DNA from: Malurus cyaneus samueli
Taxonomy: Eukaryota; Chordata; Aves; Passeriformes; Maluridae
Length of the DNA: 64,000 nt
Assembly (NCBI GenBank): GCA_009741485.1
Contig: CM019228.1
Coordinates: forward strand, 10,616,696 to 10,680,695
Reading direction: 5' to 3'
Under the pieces are notes generated by a model. The model had not been told where the DNA came from, did no database searches, and saw nothing but the letters and a program-made list of their open reading frames with translations. Position 1 is the first letter of the stretch. Each line of letters begins with the position of its first letter. Shown in pieces: positions 1-36,895 of this stretch. A program made the translations under genes and the position numbers.

Positions 1-23090
<23,090 letters not shown>

Positions 23091-26000
23091 ACCCTAATCA
23101 TTCGACAGATCCATGGGATACAACCGACGTGAGCTACCAGATGGAAATCATCCTGAAATGCTAATCCCCATTTCACTGAAACTGGCAACATTTGAGTCCC
23201 CTCAAACTTCAGTGACACTACCCCGGATTGCCTCAGATTGCTTCAGCTACTAAGCCTGGAAACAATTGTTTAAAAGCAAGAACTTGTTGCCACAGTGCTT
23301 GGAGTAACCCAAGTTATTAAGCTATTCAGATTAATTATGTAGCCTATAGAGCCTGGACTACTTTTGTGCTGCCTTTCCAGTCAGACTTCCTGAAACTTTC
23401 TTCCCTGGGAGAGTGATATGAATGCTTCCCCCTAGCAAATAGGAGACTGAATGTACAGATAAAGCTTTGAGAAGGAAAAGGATAACATGGCATCATATTA
23501 CTGAACTTCCTGTAGCATCCTGATTCCACAGACTTTGAATATTCTATCCACAGCAAATGGCAGCCCAATACAGTAGAGTTCTTAATGGTAACTTAGTTAC
23601 TGCCTATACAGCTATTTTCCATCCTTTAAAATGTGCACAATATTCTAAGAAAACAAGCTTTGATTCCATGATGACAAATTGAGGGGAAAAGTGCTCTTGA
23701 TACCTCGAAAAATCTGGCACAGAAGAAGTCTTCATTCTAAAGCTTCATTATAAGCCTACCTCTGTCACAGTGATGTGGCTTTCATCTTTATCTTATGGAT
23801 TGTAAAGACTAGCACATGCAGCTCCTGGCTTTCAGGGTACACTGTACTCCAAGGAATCTGTGCAAACTCCCTGTGCTTCCATTCTAACAGAAATGAATCA
23901 ATTATCACCCCTTGCCTGGCTTGGTCTTTCCTCTCTTCCTCCTTTGCCTGTGCAGCGCACGCAGCTACCCCGGGCTTTCCTCTACAGCAATACGAGCACA
24001 CGTCGTGGCTATCTGTGGTAGAAGTTTGGAACTGGGATAACATTTCCTCTGCAGAGAAGATATTCTCAATAAGATGTAATAATGAAGTAGGTTGTCTCAA
24101 AATTCAACTTTGCCATGTTTTCTATATGTTTTTCATTGGTCTTGCACATCCTCATCTGAGTGACAGAAGGTGAGATGTTCCCTGAGGAGGACTATGGAGG
24201 AACTGATGTAATGTGTGCACACCCAGTAGTCTCAAATATTGCGTGGAAATGACTCACTGTCACAAGGAAGGAATTGAGAAACTTTAGTCTGCTCAACTTC
24301 TTTTTTTTCCTAAAATGTACCTGAATTCATTTAGCAGCTCTTGGGCAAAAGAGTTTAAGTGCCTTAGCGATCATTGAGTTGATACGTCCTGGCACTTCAG
24401 GGCCTGGTGTGGAATGTTAATGGCTCCCAACGATTTCATGGCTCCATTTGTCATGAGCTGTTTGTTGTAATCTTGTTTGTCAAATCGGGGGGGAGACTTC
24501 ACTCTGTCATTGCTTCTGCCTCTTGCTTTTCTGAACACTTATCAGCAGCTCAGCCACAGAACATCTCATTAATATTAAGCAGAAGCCAACTTGAGCAGTG
24601 AGTTCTGTAACAGCTGCTATTTATAAGCACAGGCTCTTTCAGCGCAGTAACCCCGTTGTAAAGAAAATAAATCTGTTCTATGGTGCTCCTACGACTGTTA
24701 AGGACAGTTTGAATGTCATAGATGTTAACCCAGTGAATGCAACTGTGCTTGGCATCTGTGAAACTTCTTCATGGTATAAAAGCACAGATTTAACTCAAAA
24801 CTATTGCCAAATCCCAGACCCCCATCATCTGAAGAACACAGCCCACGTGAAGAGTAATAATTCAGCATGTTTTTAGCATTGTGTAAGAATACACACACTG
24901 ATATGTGCCTGTGAGAATTATGGAATTTTGCAAAATAATTACTTAACCCATGTTGAGGGCCTTTGGAGAAGTTTTCAGAGCAGCAGTGTCTCGAACGTTC
25001 TTACAGCTCTTTAGAACTAGAAGTAGATACCCTCAGATTATTAACTGGTGCTTTTGAAGAGCCAACATAATCTAAAGCCAATAGTTGCAAGAGAGGTTTC
25101 AAGTGAAAAGCCTTCATTAATAGATTTTAATAAAAGTCTGAAATGCATTTTCCTCTCCTCTATATTTCTTCAAACTTTTTTTTAACTTCATTTCTTAAGT
25201 TTCAGTAGGAATAGTTTTACTGGAAACACACATTACTGCTGTCTTGCATTCCATCTCCTACTACTAAATTCCAGATTTTGCCAATTAGTGTCTAAAACCC
25301 CCTTCTATTTATCCTCTGAACAGATATCCTTATCTATGATTGTCTTATTCATTGCCTTAGATCTAAAAAAATATTTTTCTAATGAAAAGGATAGTATTTC
25401 TTGATCCAAATTCACTCATGACCTGTTTTGGTGAGGTAATTTGAGCTTAGAGTTGATTTTTTTTTCTGTCCAATGGTCATCTTGGTTTACCTGGAATGTT
25501 GTCCGAGTCCTTAACTGCAGTAACATTGAGAGTGTAACCATTTGTCAAAGGAGAAATCATCTTTGCCAGATCCTTCCTGTTAAAAAGAAGAGCTGCTGGT
25601 CTTCAGAAAGGAAGAGAGAAAAAAGCTAGAGTAATTATAAAAGTGATCTTTTCACAAACTTCAGAGCTCTGTAAACTTCTTCCTGGTGTGATCTGTCTGA
25701 TAAACCTCTGTGAATCCAGCCCAGCAACTCTGGGCTTCATGAAGAGTTTTTTGTGTACTGATGTATCTGAGCCTTTACATATGAGGTGCTGCTCAGCTGC
25801 TGAGTGGAAGGAACGAAGCAATGGAAGATCCAACGCAAACACAATGCCCTGCTGCCCTCTACAATGGGATTTTTTTCTGAAGGTTCAAACCACATTCAGT
25901 TGTTCAAGAGGGAAAATAGCTGTAACCCTCCTGGATGTGGAATATACTGTTGTGCTTGGGTTTTTTTCAAAGTTAATCCTGAAACAGCCTGGTTTTTTGT

Positions 26001-27419
26001 TCATGTGAAGTACAAATTTATTCTGTTTTACTTTCCTTTTAATCCAGAAAATAGTTCTGAATGTACTAAAAATATTTGGTCATCCATTTATATTTTACTA
26101 TGTGCCTTGCAAATGCCTGAGCTGTAGTATCTGGGTTACTCATGGCCAGCTGTAGGCAACAAAATGGAGCTATGGGACATCCTGATGCAGGTACAGCTGT
26201 CATCCTCTGGACCCTGTTAATGGAAACACTTCTGTAGCTGTAACACTTGCTTTGCTTTTCAGTTGGTTTCATTTAATCCAGTTTGATTTTTGTTGTCTAT
26301 TTAAATAGAAACACTAATTTAGTATCTCCAATGTGTGAAACTCTGGTCCTTACAAAAGACCTCTTATTGCCATGCCTCTGAAAAACTGAGTGAAATTTTC
26401 CCTTTTAAATTTGTGTTGGTGACTAGATTATTATCCAATATATAATTATGATAGATTTTCATTTAAAATAGATTTTTGTCTCCTTGCATAAAATATATTC
26501 TTTGATTTACATGTAATGTTTCTGATAATTTTTTGTCTCCAATTTTATGACATATTTCAACTGTTTGTGTTTTTCTGTAAAGTCTATCATTGTGTCTTAG
26601 GATCCCCTAAATTTGCCAGAGCTAAATGAACTCTACTTTAATTTATTGGTGTAAATTCCTGTTAATGTCCCTGGCAGCAGTGGTGCTCTGGTTTTATGTG
26701 CATGAGGAGAAATAAATTGCACCCCTCCTGTAATGGTGCAGGACAGTGGTTTAAGCTGCTGAGGATCTGCCTTGTGGATCGTGTAGCTGTGACATTGGAG
26801 TCTCATTTCTGTTTCTGATCTCAGTGTTAAGTTTTTAGTTATTTTTTCCGTTTCAACACTTCAGACATTTGGATTCTTTTGCATCACCAAAAAATAGCTT
26901 TCGCTCAATTCTATTTCTGTACAGATTTGGCCCAGGGCACAGTTTTTATTCCAACCTAGTTTTAACCAAGATTATTTGGGAAGTTGGAGATTTGGAGAAC
27001 TTGTGGGTGTTGTTCTTACTGCCTGTGCCTGGTTTGGGGAGGCTGCCTGGTGTTCAGGTGGTGTGGACAGTTCCTTCCAAAGCTGCCCCGGGCTGGCTGA
27101 AGTGATGCAGTTACACCTCTAAACTGTTCCTGGGACTCCTGTGGTGACCTGACTTCTTGTTTGCCTCTTGCAACCAACACAGCCACAAGCAGGAGCTGCT
27201 AAGGGGCAAAATTCTTCTGGGAAGGAATCCAGTTTTACACCTTCATGCTATTTTTTGCCCATTGTGAGTTATCCTGAGTTGGCCTAGAGGACCTTCAAAC
27301 AGTCATGTTCACGTATGGACTGAGTTAACTGTGTAGTTTGTTTGTGGTCCTTCCCTTGACTTGGTAAATATTTATTTCAGTTTTATTTTTATTTTCTTCC
27401 AAGCTCTATTTCTGCAATT

Positions 27420-27468
27420 CCTTTCTTTAAGCTAATTACCATTAGTGTATCCCTTTCTTTAAGCTAAT
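27420..27468. repeat. 17-bp direct repeat, two copies
   Basis: The word cctttctttaagctaat is present at 27420-27436 and 27452-27468 with a 15-base spacer. No family was recognised. Confidence 0.85.
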
Positions 27469-28710
27469 ATTAACCAGTTTGAGAAATCATTTGGTGAGAA
27501 TTGCTATTAAAGTGTCTTCGTCATCCATGAGTGCTGGACATGCCATTGTGCTTTCCCAAGTTAGTGTGTGTGGACTGGCAAAACACAGACATCTCTTAAT
27601 ACATTTAATTGTCCCTATTTAGAAAGGTATTTTTAATAGTGTTTCTGCTTTCACACGAGAATGGCTGGATGGGTTTTAAATTACTGTGTGGCTTGCTGTG
27701 TCCCTCCTCCTCTATGTTTCTTCTGTTGCATTCCCTCATTTCAGAACCAGTGTTGTAGTACACTCTGTAATTATCAAACCCAAGATGTTAAGCATCTGGA
27801 ATATGTAGCAAGTATGCTGTGGATAATTAATGCTAAATAACTTAAAAGGTCGAGGTTTGTACAATTCTGATTTCTGTTAATTGATACGAGTGTCTTTTTT
27901 CCCTTATGTTTTTGCTACACTTGCCAGTTGTTTGGATGCAGCACCCTTGAACTTGGTTGACAAAGTCACAGTCCTAATCTCCTTGAGTTAATTAATTCTG
28001 TGATATTACAATTATTTCCTCACAGTGAAACTCTAGTAAAACCTATGAATACCAGATGACTTCCTTCCAGCTTGCTCGTAGGCCACTGTCTGGCTCAGAG
28101 TTGCACATAAAGTTCCCATCAGTTCCAGCAGGACCTGGGGATGCAGAGCAGTAGGGGAAACTTTTGGCAGAATATTACAGCAGCCTGATGCAATTAAGCT
28201 GGTTTCATTTTAATCCCCTATTTTCAGGGGTTTTCAGTTTAGGCAAAATCATTTACTGAAAGCTGAAATGTGGCCTGTTAGTTCTCCACTGGGAAGTATG
28301 CTTCTGTTTAATAATATTTTTATGAGATTGTATTTATGGAAATGGAAAGAAAAATGTCATAAAGCTAGTTTTGTTGCACTTTTCTAAGGGTTTTGTATTT
28401 TGCATAGTTCTAGAATATGAGAAAGTTGTTTGGGGAAGTGAAGGCTTAAAACCTGCTGTGCCCCAGCATAGCAATGTATTCTGTGCATTTTCATCCTCGT
28501 GTGATCCATGTGTTATTTTAATTGCATGTAACTGGTGTATTTATGTGATAGTGAGGGAGCCCAGTGGACATTTCCTGCTGCAGAGGAGCCATTGGCAGTC
28601 CTGGTTCCACAGTTCAGGAACTGACCTGTTCTGACTGTAGACTGCACTTGCAATAATGGAATAGTCCATTTTTGATTCTGAACTCCTGCAACAAATGGGA
28701 AGAAAGGGGC

Positions 28711-28790
28711 TCTTATTTTTTTTCTTTTAGTTTCCTTTTTTTTTTTTTTTTTTTTACTTTTTTTTTTTTGTTTGTTATTTTTTTCTGTTC
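28711..28790. repeat. Poly-T rich tract
   Basis: The tract holds T runs of 20 (28736-28755) and 12 bases plus shorter ones, broken by single A, C or G. It could be simple sequence or the remnant poly(A) tail of a minus-strand retrocopy; no body was recognised beside it. Confidence 0.85.
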
Positions 28791-30132
28791 CATTGTTGAA
28801 ATTTCTCTGGAGGCTTTTAATAGTTTCCAATTATTGGATTTGCTCAATTAGGATGGTTACTTGGGAATCAGTTCAGCTAGGAGGGCACAAATACATGTAA
28901 TATACTCAAGTAATTAATCCTTGTAACTTACAACATTTCAGTTTGATAGAAACTTTTGGTTTTATGTGTATTGTAACATTATTTTTTCTTTAAGTAGCAC
29001 TTTTATATGTATCTGAAGGGTTTTTTTGAACAGAAATGTGCTTTTTTTTCTGTGCATTATCTAATGGGAAGAAAGCATAACACTACTAAACAAGGCATAG
29101 ACTAGTTTGCCTCCAGACTGTAAGTTCACTTTAGGTCAGTAATGATCAAGAGTTGTTCAGTGTATCTGAAATAAATCAGTGATTCCCTTCAATATTGAAC
29201 AACTCTGCCGATCAAACCCAGAAGGGCATTAATTGGTACCCTCTGCCTCTGGGATGAGGGTACATCCAGTTCAGCTGTGAGGCAGAACTGACAGAACAGT
29301 GGGGTCATTTTTGGACTTGGTGAAAGAACAGAATTTTACTGATGCCTCAGTCTGACTTCACAGCACTATACTGGATAAGGACTAATCTTGTTTGAGATGA
29401 CACTGCAGCCAGTAATAATATCTCCTAAATAGCTAATTTAAATCTCACTTTCCATGACCTTTGAAGATGATATAAAAACCAGTGATTCTAAAAGCTCTTC
29501 TCATCCATCCAGCTTTTCTGATTTGTATCGGTTTTACTCTTCCTTGAAACACAACTGTAGTATGTCAGTCTGTGTATGGGTTTAGTAATTCTTCTAGACA
29601 AGTACAAGTACTTTGCTTTTTTTCCAGAACCCTTTTGAATAGTTTACACATGTCTTACATAGAGAGAGGCTTTGCATAAATGTATAGATGTCACTATATG
29701 CACACACATAAATGTGTGTGTACTCCTGCAGGTTCTGAGTCAAATGGAACATGTTTCAAGAAGAGCTTGTGTCTTGAATACTTAGGCTGGTGTATTAGTG
29801 TACATATTTAAATGGCGTGGAGGAAATAACATTTTGTTTGCTTCTGGTTATAGCTGAGAAATACAGGTTTGAGGAGAATTTGGATGAGTTTTCCAATTGT
29901 ATTTCACACTGTTTCTGGTTTGAAAGGCACAAGTTGGTAATCATTGAAACTTTAAAAAGTCAGCAAGCCTATGTTAAGCTAAACCTTTTGGAGGACCCAA
30001 TATGCCTTCAGTTTGCAAGGACCACTAAAGACCTGGGCATTTACTTTCTCCATAATGTATTCTGTATGAGTATTTAGTATGTATGCCTTCAATTTGCCAA
30101 TGTTGCCATGTTTTCTTCTTAATTATTCATGA

Positions 30133-30138
30133 AATAAA
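30133..30138 (+). terminator. SPECC1L: Candidate distal poly(A) signal of SPECC1L
   Basis: The canonical AATAAA is followed by a GT/T-rich stretch (about 30154-30172) at the spacing expected for a cleavage site. It is the best-formed poly(A) signal between the SPECC1L stop and the CpG island, but use of a site 7 kb from the stop is not proven. Confidence 0.5.
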
Positions 30139-33100
30139 GGTTGCAAATAGCAGAATGTGTGTTCGTTTTCTTGAGTGAAGCTGCTACAAAAGGGGCTGTT
30201 TTAAGCTGTTCCTGGCACCTTGTTTTGTCAGGAGTGTTGCAGGAAGCATTTGTGGAGGTTCCTCTGCTGTGGACAAGGAGTGTGTGAAGGGCTTGTGTGC
30301 ACATAAGGCCAAGATTTTTTTGGAAGTCCTATCTCTCTTGAGATTCTAGCAGCCTTTACAGAATCTACCCCTAAAGGGGTTTAAGTGATAAGACAGTGAA
30401 TACCCCAGATAAGAGGGGCATGGTCAAGGCATCTGCTTAGCCTGTATTGTCCTAGAGAAGGAAATTGAAGAGAATATGTTCCATTTAGGCAACTTCTGTA
30501 ACACATTGCAGAATTAGAATTAAATGTTACTTAACCCAACCCAAGTCAGGCAATTGTGTGCTCACTCACTCTTTGTCTCTGAACTGTGCTGGAGAGAGAT
30601 TGGGGACTTAATCTGTAGAAAGTTCAGGCTATTTAAAGCAGATGCCTGAAAATAAAATTTCCAGGTGAAAATAAAGATTAGAATGCCTTAAATCTGGTTT
30701 GGTCTCAATCATCCTGGATGGTGACTGTTTTCAAATGCTGTATTAAATCACAAAAGCTAATATTGGAGTCATGGTTTTTCTGCAGTTAAATTCTGTGGAG
30801 GAGCTAGGTTAACAGTACAGAACTTCCTGCTAAAATTGTCATAAAGAGTTTCACAATTGCTTTGATCGACAGAAGAGACTTGGACTAAATCACAGATGTT
30901 GCAGAAAGCTGGGTGTAGTTCTACAAAGGGCAGAGACCAGAGGGGCTCATGAAGATGTTATTACCACACAAAATCACTTTAAAAGGGACCCTTATCATTG
31001 AAAGTTAACTACTTTCTTACCTTTCCTTATTAACTGGGAAGTTATTTACAGCCAGTAGCCACTGGTAGAACTTAAAAACCAAACAAAAAGGGAGCTGAAT
31101 TCTGTGCCCTTCATGTTGTTCACATTCCCTCAGCTTCCTCACTTAATAATTTGTCTATGTTGCTTTTTCAGCTCTATCTTTCCTTGAGCCCAGCATTTCA
31201 TATGTTCTCATATCTCAAACTGCTTTGTTTTCTTTTTCATGCTCAATATAAAGGTTGAGAGAATTCTTCTTTGAATTTGCTCAGAAAGTTGTGATGGCAT
31301 TGAGGAAACTCCAGTACCTTCTGTATGAATTACTGCTTGGTGCTGCAGCCTAGCACCTTGAATGGGGAAGTTGGCTACTTATTGTCTCTGTTCCTGGCAG
31401 CTGCAGATTAGAAGAGCATTTATTTCTAATTAAATATTTTTATTAGTTTCATTTCTATTAGAAGAGTTGATTTGAAACTTCTCTCATGCAAGCCTTTGTT
31501 CAGAAGAAAAAATTTGTCTATGAATTTTTAAAGAAGCAGATGAGAGACTGGTGCCACCAATTGTAATCCAAGTGAAGGTTTTTATTAGTCTTTGTCTGCT
31601 ATTGCCCTCTGTGTCGCCATTGTTTAACCCTTCTTGTAAAACTGAATTTCTATGTATGAAATGCCCTATTTGAAAAATATTATGTCGACTTCTCTTAAAT
31701 GGTTTTTGTCCTTCAGGATTTTTCAGTTCTTTGGAACTTCTTAATCCCATTATGCAAATAGGGTTGGACACAGTAGTGTTTTTTCCCAGTATTTTTGCTC
31801 TCAGACATTTGCATTGATTCTATAGTGTGGGGCACTATTTGTACTTCTCTCTGGGGCTGTGCATAGCTCACTCCCTTGTTTATGTCCTTTTCTTAAACCA
31901 TTTTAGGCTCTTTCCTCACGCCAGAAGCCTAAAAGTTAAGCTCTTAAAAATGAAAGAAACTTGAGAAGGAGACATAACAGTCTGGAGACAACTTCACTGA
32001 GCTGTTGACAATATCATATTTTTCAAAAATAAATATCCCACAGAGCACCAAAATGCCACTGTGTTGAGTTAAGGCTGTATCTCCTTGGGGCCACACTCAG
32101 AGTCCCTGAGCTGCCCAGGGGCACAGCCTGTGTGGGCATAGCCAGGGCTGTCTCTGCAAAATCACAGCTTTGCAGGGGCAGCTTTGCAGTTCGGGAGCTG
32201 CAAAAAAATCCCCCCTTGAAACAGCTGCTCTAAGAGATGAATTCAGCTGGACTTTCATCTCTGCACAGAAGAAGAGTAAAGGGAAGGTTTGCTGCCGTTT
32301 TCCCCTTGGCCCGAGGTACAGCTGGCATTGGAATGGGGTGCTAAAACACCACCTCAACTTTACAAAACTCTGAAGTTGTGTCATTTTGCACCAACACTTC
32401 CATCACACACTATTCCCTAGCAGGGAGTGGTGGGGAGCAGGGTCAGCAGTTACTTTTTGTCTCCAATTTGTATTGTGACAAAAGTGGGTGATACACAATG
32501 TGTGTTTTGTCAAGTTAAATAAGGGTTGCCCTCTCATTGCTCCTCAGAATAAAATGAGAATAGTTCAAGTGAAGAAGAATTAAGTGACTTCTGCTGGGCC
32601 TTTCAACTCCAACAGTTCATTTATTGTGTAAAGGTAAGTTATATTTTAGCTGTTGCTCTGCAGCTCCCACATGATGATTCATGCTACCAGTTTTTCTTCT
32701 ATTAATAGTTTACAGAGAGTGCTTAAATTTAGATTGAATTCCATCTCATAGTCTGTCATGCTGAATAGCAGTGAGAGAAATAAAGCCACAGTCTGTTTGG
32801 GCAGTGCCTTTTACGGAGAGTAGTCAACTCCTGACATGAAATTACTGAAAATCCTTCCTTTGTTCTTGACCCAAACTTAATTCAGACTGTTGGGGATATG
32901 GTTTGCATTTCTCTGAGAAGGCAAATCTTACCTTGACTTCAGCTTCTTTTCCTTAAGCCTGTGGTAAAAGCTGAACGCCTCCTATGCTGGAATTGAACAG
33001 TTTGTGCAAAGGCATCAGTCTTTGACACGAGAGTGTCCTTCATTATGATTTTAGCCACAGGCATTTCCAGCAAAATTTTGCATGTGTAACATTGTTAAAG

Positions 33101-36100
33101 GAAACACTCTTCAGATAATCTAGATTTTCCCAGTGTTGATTTTAAAAATGCAATCAAATATTTAATGTTGAACAATGTGAGTGAAATAATTGCATATATA
33201 CAGACACAGATACTGATTTTATATATATATAAATTATCTACCTGTCTTTAATGTTGAAGGATTTGCTGGTGTATCCAAAGGACCTCAAGTAACTGTACCT
33301 CATCCCTTCTCTTAGACTAGCACGGGTGTCTTCCATTGCTTTTGAGGAGATTCAGGCAGAATAATTCAGTCTGGTTAGAAAGAAAAGTCTCTCAACAGAG
33401 AAGAGCCCCCAAACTGATAAGGCAATAATCTCTTTCTAAAGACAGAAATTATAATAATCCTTCCAGATTCTGTTCTAGGCAAACTGATCATTTCCAGTCC
33501 TCCACATGGAGACCTCAGTAGCTGGGTATGGTTTTCTGTTTCCCAGGGTGGCAGGCTGGGTTTGGTTCTGAGCCTGTTCTGTGTCTCAGGGGCATCTCTG
33601 ACATGCCCAAGGTGTCGCTGGTGCAGTGCCAGCCAAGAGAAGGGTGAGTTTCAGTAGGTCTCAAGCGTGAGGTTTTTATTTACTTTGCTCTCACCTTTTT
33701 GAAGGAAGCACTTCAAGGATTGTTCTACACAGGCCTTCTAGAGTTTACTGCTTGAGCTCACTTGCTAAATCTGAGAAGTGCAAATAGTCTTATCACTACC
33801 TTACAGCTGCCCAAAACTCAGGAATCTGGCTTGTTCAATTAGACAGTGAACAGGATATTACTGCAGCTCTGCTTTCCAGGAATGAGAAAGCCCTTCTTGG
33901 CTCTATACAGGAGAATCAGAAAATTTCATTTCTGTCCTTGCAGTCTTGGACTCCTTTCAACTCCGAGCCAGCTCTGAACGGGTGGCAGTACCTTCCCATG
34001 GCTGCGGAGGCTGTTGGAAGCTGTTTGGTTTCCAGGTGGTTTCAGCCTGTCTTTTCATGTCATCCCTTCACAAAGTGTGCTTGGGCACAGCAGTTGGAGT
34101 AATGCTGGTTTATTCTCCAGTGACCAAGGGAAGCTGAACTCTCTGGTGCTGCCACCCCTGCATGTATTATCAAAATGAAGGAAAAATATAAAAGCTGCTT
34201 GTATTCCTCAGAGTCAATTTACTGTCATTGGCCACTGGTGAGGGAGGGCATTAAGGAGAAATACCCAGAGGTAAGGACAATGCACGTGGAATATGCACAA
34301 GAACTGTGGGCTGATACTTGACAGAGACAATGGCATAAAACCAATAGAAAACCAATTAATTTCTTAGTTCAAAAGAAAAGCAACAGATCTACTCAGATCT
34401 TATTATAGTAATGGCAGTTACCCTATCCAACTGCTGAATAGGACATAAAACAGCAGCTGCTCATTATAAACACAGTTACTGGTGCAGAAGTGAGAAATGA
34501 GCATGCAGAAGTCATAGAGGGTCTGGCCCAGTTGCTCTGGGAGGTGTAAATAATGATTTTTAACATCTTGGATCACTAAACTCCCAGCTGCACAGATAAA
34601 ATCAGTAGGTGACAATGTGGTTGTGATATGCCATCAAAATGGAACGGCCAGTGAGGGAAGGAACCAGTGGTTTGGTGCTTCTGGTAACAGAATGCTTTTA
34701 TGGAAGGAAAGTAGTTTCTCAGAAACATTGGAAGCTGGTCAGGGAGCTGTTATCAGCCAGTCCTGTGAAAGTAATTGGACATTTGCTTTGGATCTTTTAT
34801 TACTTGCTAATTTAAAAGAAAATCAGTGTAGTCTACGTCAAATAATCATAGGTTAGCTTCAAAAATCAAGGAGTTGCAACTGGGATTAGAAACATCCACT
34901 GGTGCATTTCTGGAGTCCTTCAAAGGTATGGTGATCAACCTTTGTGACTTGGGAAACTTGTGAGGTGATATATTGAGGATGGGATGGTTGGAGGACAGCC
35001 TGATAGTTCATTGAAGGGGGTTGACTGCAACAAATTTGGGTTTAATGTGTTCAGGAATAAAATAATATTTAGAAACTGCATCCCTGCTCCTTTAAAGTGT
35101 TTTGATTTCCAGCTTTCATTGATTTCAGTGGGAGAGAGTAATTTGGATGGCTTTGAGGATCTGGGCCAAAGAGTGAGACAGCTTCTACATTACAGGAAAC
35201 ACTGCCCTGGAAAGGAGCAACACTGAGCAAACGCAGCAGAGCCTGGCAGGCAGCTGATTCTGATTTGTCCCTCTAGTTCAAAAACCATGCACAGCATAAA
35301 ATCTCGTGGAGTATCCACTAGGAGTGGGAAAATACTACCACTTGGACAGGGAAAATGTGAGGCCATTACATGAGCAGTGTCCCATTCCTAGTGTCAGTAT
35401 TTTTCAAAAAGCTCTGGTAAACATCGTGTAGGCAGGTGGCATTTCTGAATCTATCATTTATGCAGCATGTTTTGATGAGGCTCCTAATTTTCTCATCTCC
35501 CACTTTTGCTTTTTCTCTTGGCTAGTCAGTGTATGTGTTCCATTAAAATAATTTCGTATTACTGTGGTAAATTATTCCAGCCTTTTCTGTAACTTCCTGG
35601 GAAAAATGACTTTTTTTTTCTCCCCAGAGGATTCTCATTGTGTTTGGAGCAGCCTTCACTTTGCTCTGTAGTTGCCAGCTGTGTGGCTGAGACAGCCCAT
35701 GAACTGGCCTGGCTTCCTGACTGGGGTAAGAGTGGAGGGGAGGGCAGCTCAGGTGCCGGCTGCTGCTGCCAGTGCTGAATTTTTAATGCTTAGATGTTCA
35801 TAGGTTTTGAGGTTGACACTGAAGGGGCTGGTGCCACTTGGCTTCTACTTCCTTCCTACTGTCTTGTTACACCAAAAAAAACGTAAAGCGTAGTTCGTGC
35901 TGTTGCTGCTGGGGAAGGCGGGGTGAGCGGTGCTGTGGGTCAGTGGTGTGGGAAGATTTCCGTCCAAGGTAGCAGGAGCAAAGCCTCTCTGAATTTGGGG
36001 ATCCTGGAATAAAAACTCACTGCACAGCACAAGCACCTAACCAGTGGCAGGCCCTGCACGGAGAGGGCCAGCCAGCAGTCACTGAGATGGATCAGTCTGT

Positions 36101-36226
36101 CATAAGCTATGGAGTTGGTGGGCAGTGAGGAGTCACGCTGGTGGTTTTTCCTGTTTGCAATGTCCACCCAATAGGAGCACGTACATTAATTATTTGCTAA
36201 GAGGTAAACTTGGGAAATAGAAATTT

Positions 36227-36267
36227 AAAAAAAAAAAAAAAAAAACAAAAAAACAACAAAAAAAAAA
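36227..36267. repeat. Poly-A rich tract
   Basis: An A19 run is followed by A7, A2 and A10 runs separated by single C bases. It is simple sequence; a retrocopy tail is possible, but no source sequence was seen upstream. Confidence 0.9.
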
Positions 36268-36343
36268 CCTTAGAAAAGAGCCACAAAGAGCAGGAGATCA
36301 AATTCTTGAGAGGTTCTTTCCCTGCTTCAGAATTGCTCCGAGA

Positions 36344-36350
36344 TGAGTCA
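36344..36350. promoter_or_regulatory. AP-1 consensus site TGAGTCA
   Basis: An exact AP-1 (Fos/Jun) consensus lies about 0.5 kb upstream of the CpG island. A 7-mer occurs by chance, so its role is only suggested by position. Confidence 0.35.
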
Positions 36351-36743
36351 TGGCTGTCCCCAAGTCCTTCGGAGGAGCCGGAGCTGGCTGGGGACAGGCG
36401 CAGCCCCGGGGACATCGCGGGTGGGAAATGTGCTGTGTGCTGGTGGGATCCACAAGCACCTACCCGGTGGGAATGTGAAACTGCTCTCAAATAGTCAATA
36501 CCTCTGCTGAAAACTCTTAAACACTTCCAGAGTAGCAATGCACGGGAGCTCCTTTCCGTAGGCAGTAATGGCAGCTGGGCAGAGAAGGGGGTGAAGTTTC
36601 TCTGTGTGCAGTCTGGTCCGGTGTCCCCGCAGCACTGCACGGTGCCACCACAGCCCTGTGTGGTACGGCTGCAGGCTTCGACTCGCTGGGTGGGTTTTCC
36701 AGCCTGGAAAGAAGTAGATGCTTAAAATAATGCAGTGAGAAAG

Positions 36744-36844
36744 CCCTCCTCTCCTCCCCTCCCCTCTGCCCTCTCCTCTTTTCCCTCTCCCCTCTCCTTT
36801 TCCCTTCCCTTTCCCCTCTCCATTCTTCTTTCTTTCCTCCTTTC
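36744..36844. repeat. Polypyrimidine tract (about 100 bp, CT-rich)
   Basis: About 101 bases are C or T except for one G (36768) and one A (36822); the opposite strand is a GA-rich polypurine tract. It abuts the upstream edge of the CpG island. Such tracts can form triplex DNA and often occupy nucleosome-poor promoter flanks (established); a promoter role here is inference. Confidence 0.9.
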
Positions 36845-36895
36845 ATTGTATGCAGATCAAGTCCAGTCAAAGCCCGCTTCTGTCACTTGCAGGTC

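Larger units (their letters stand above)
23091..30160 (+). other. SPECC1L: SPECC1L 3' UTR (upper bound) and possible downstream flank
   Basis: Non-coding sequence follows the stop. AATAAA hexamers on this strand lie at 24666, 25129, 26711, 29170 and 30133. The last has the best context, with a GT-rich element about 20-30 bases downstream. The human 3' UTR is about 3 kb by memory, so transcripts may end earlier, for example at 25129 or 26711. Scattered ORFs of 60-130 codons here show no known similarity. A 17-bp direct repeat (unit at 27420-27436 and 27452-27468) and a poly-T tract lie within. Confidence 0.5.
30161..36743. other. Intergenic region between SPECC1L and ADORA2A
   Basis: About 6.5 kb with no gene I can support. 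GC content rises toward the right end. There are isolated AATAAA hexamers (30651, 30670), a poly-A tract at 36227 and an AP-1 consensus at 36344. No transposon was recognised. Confidence 0.7.
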
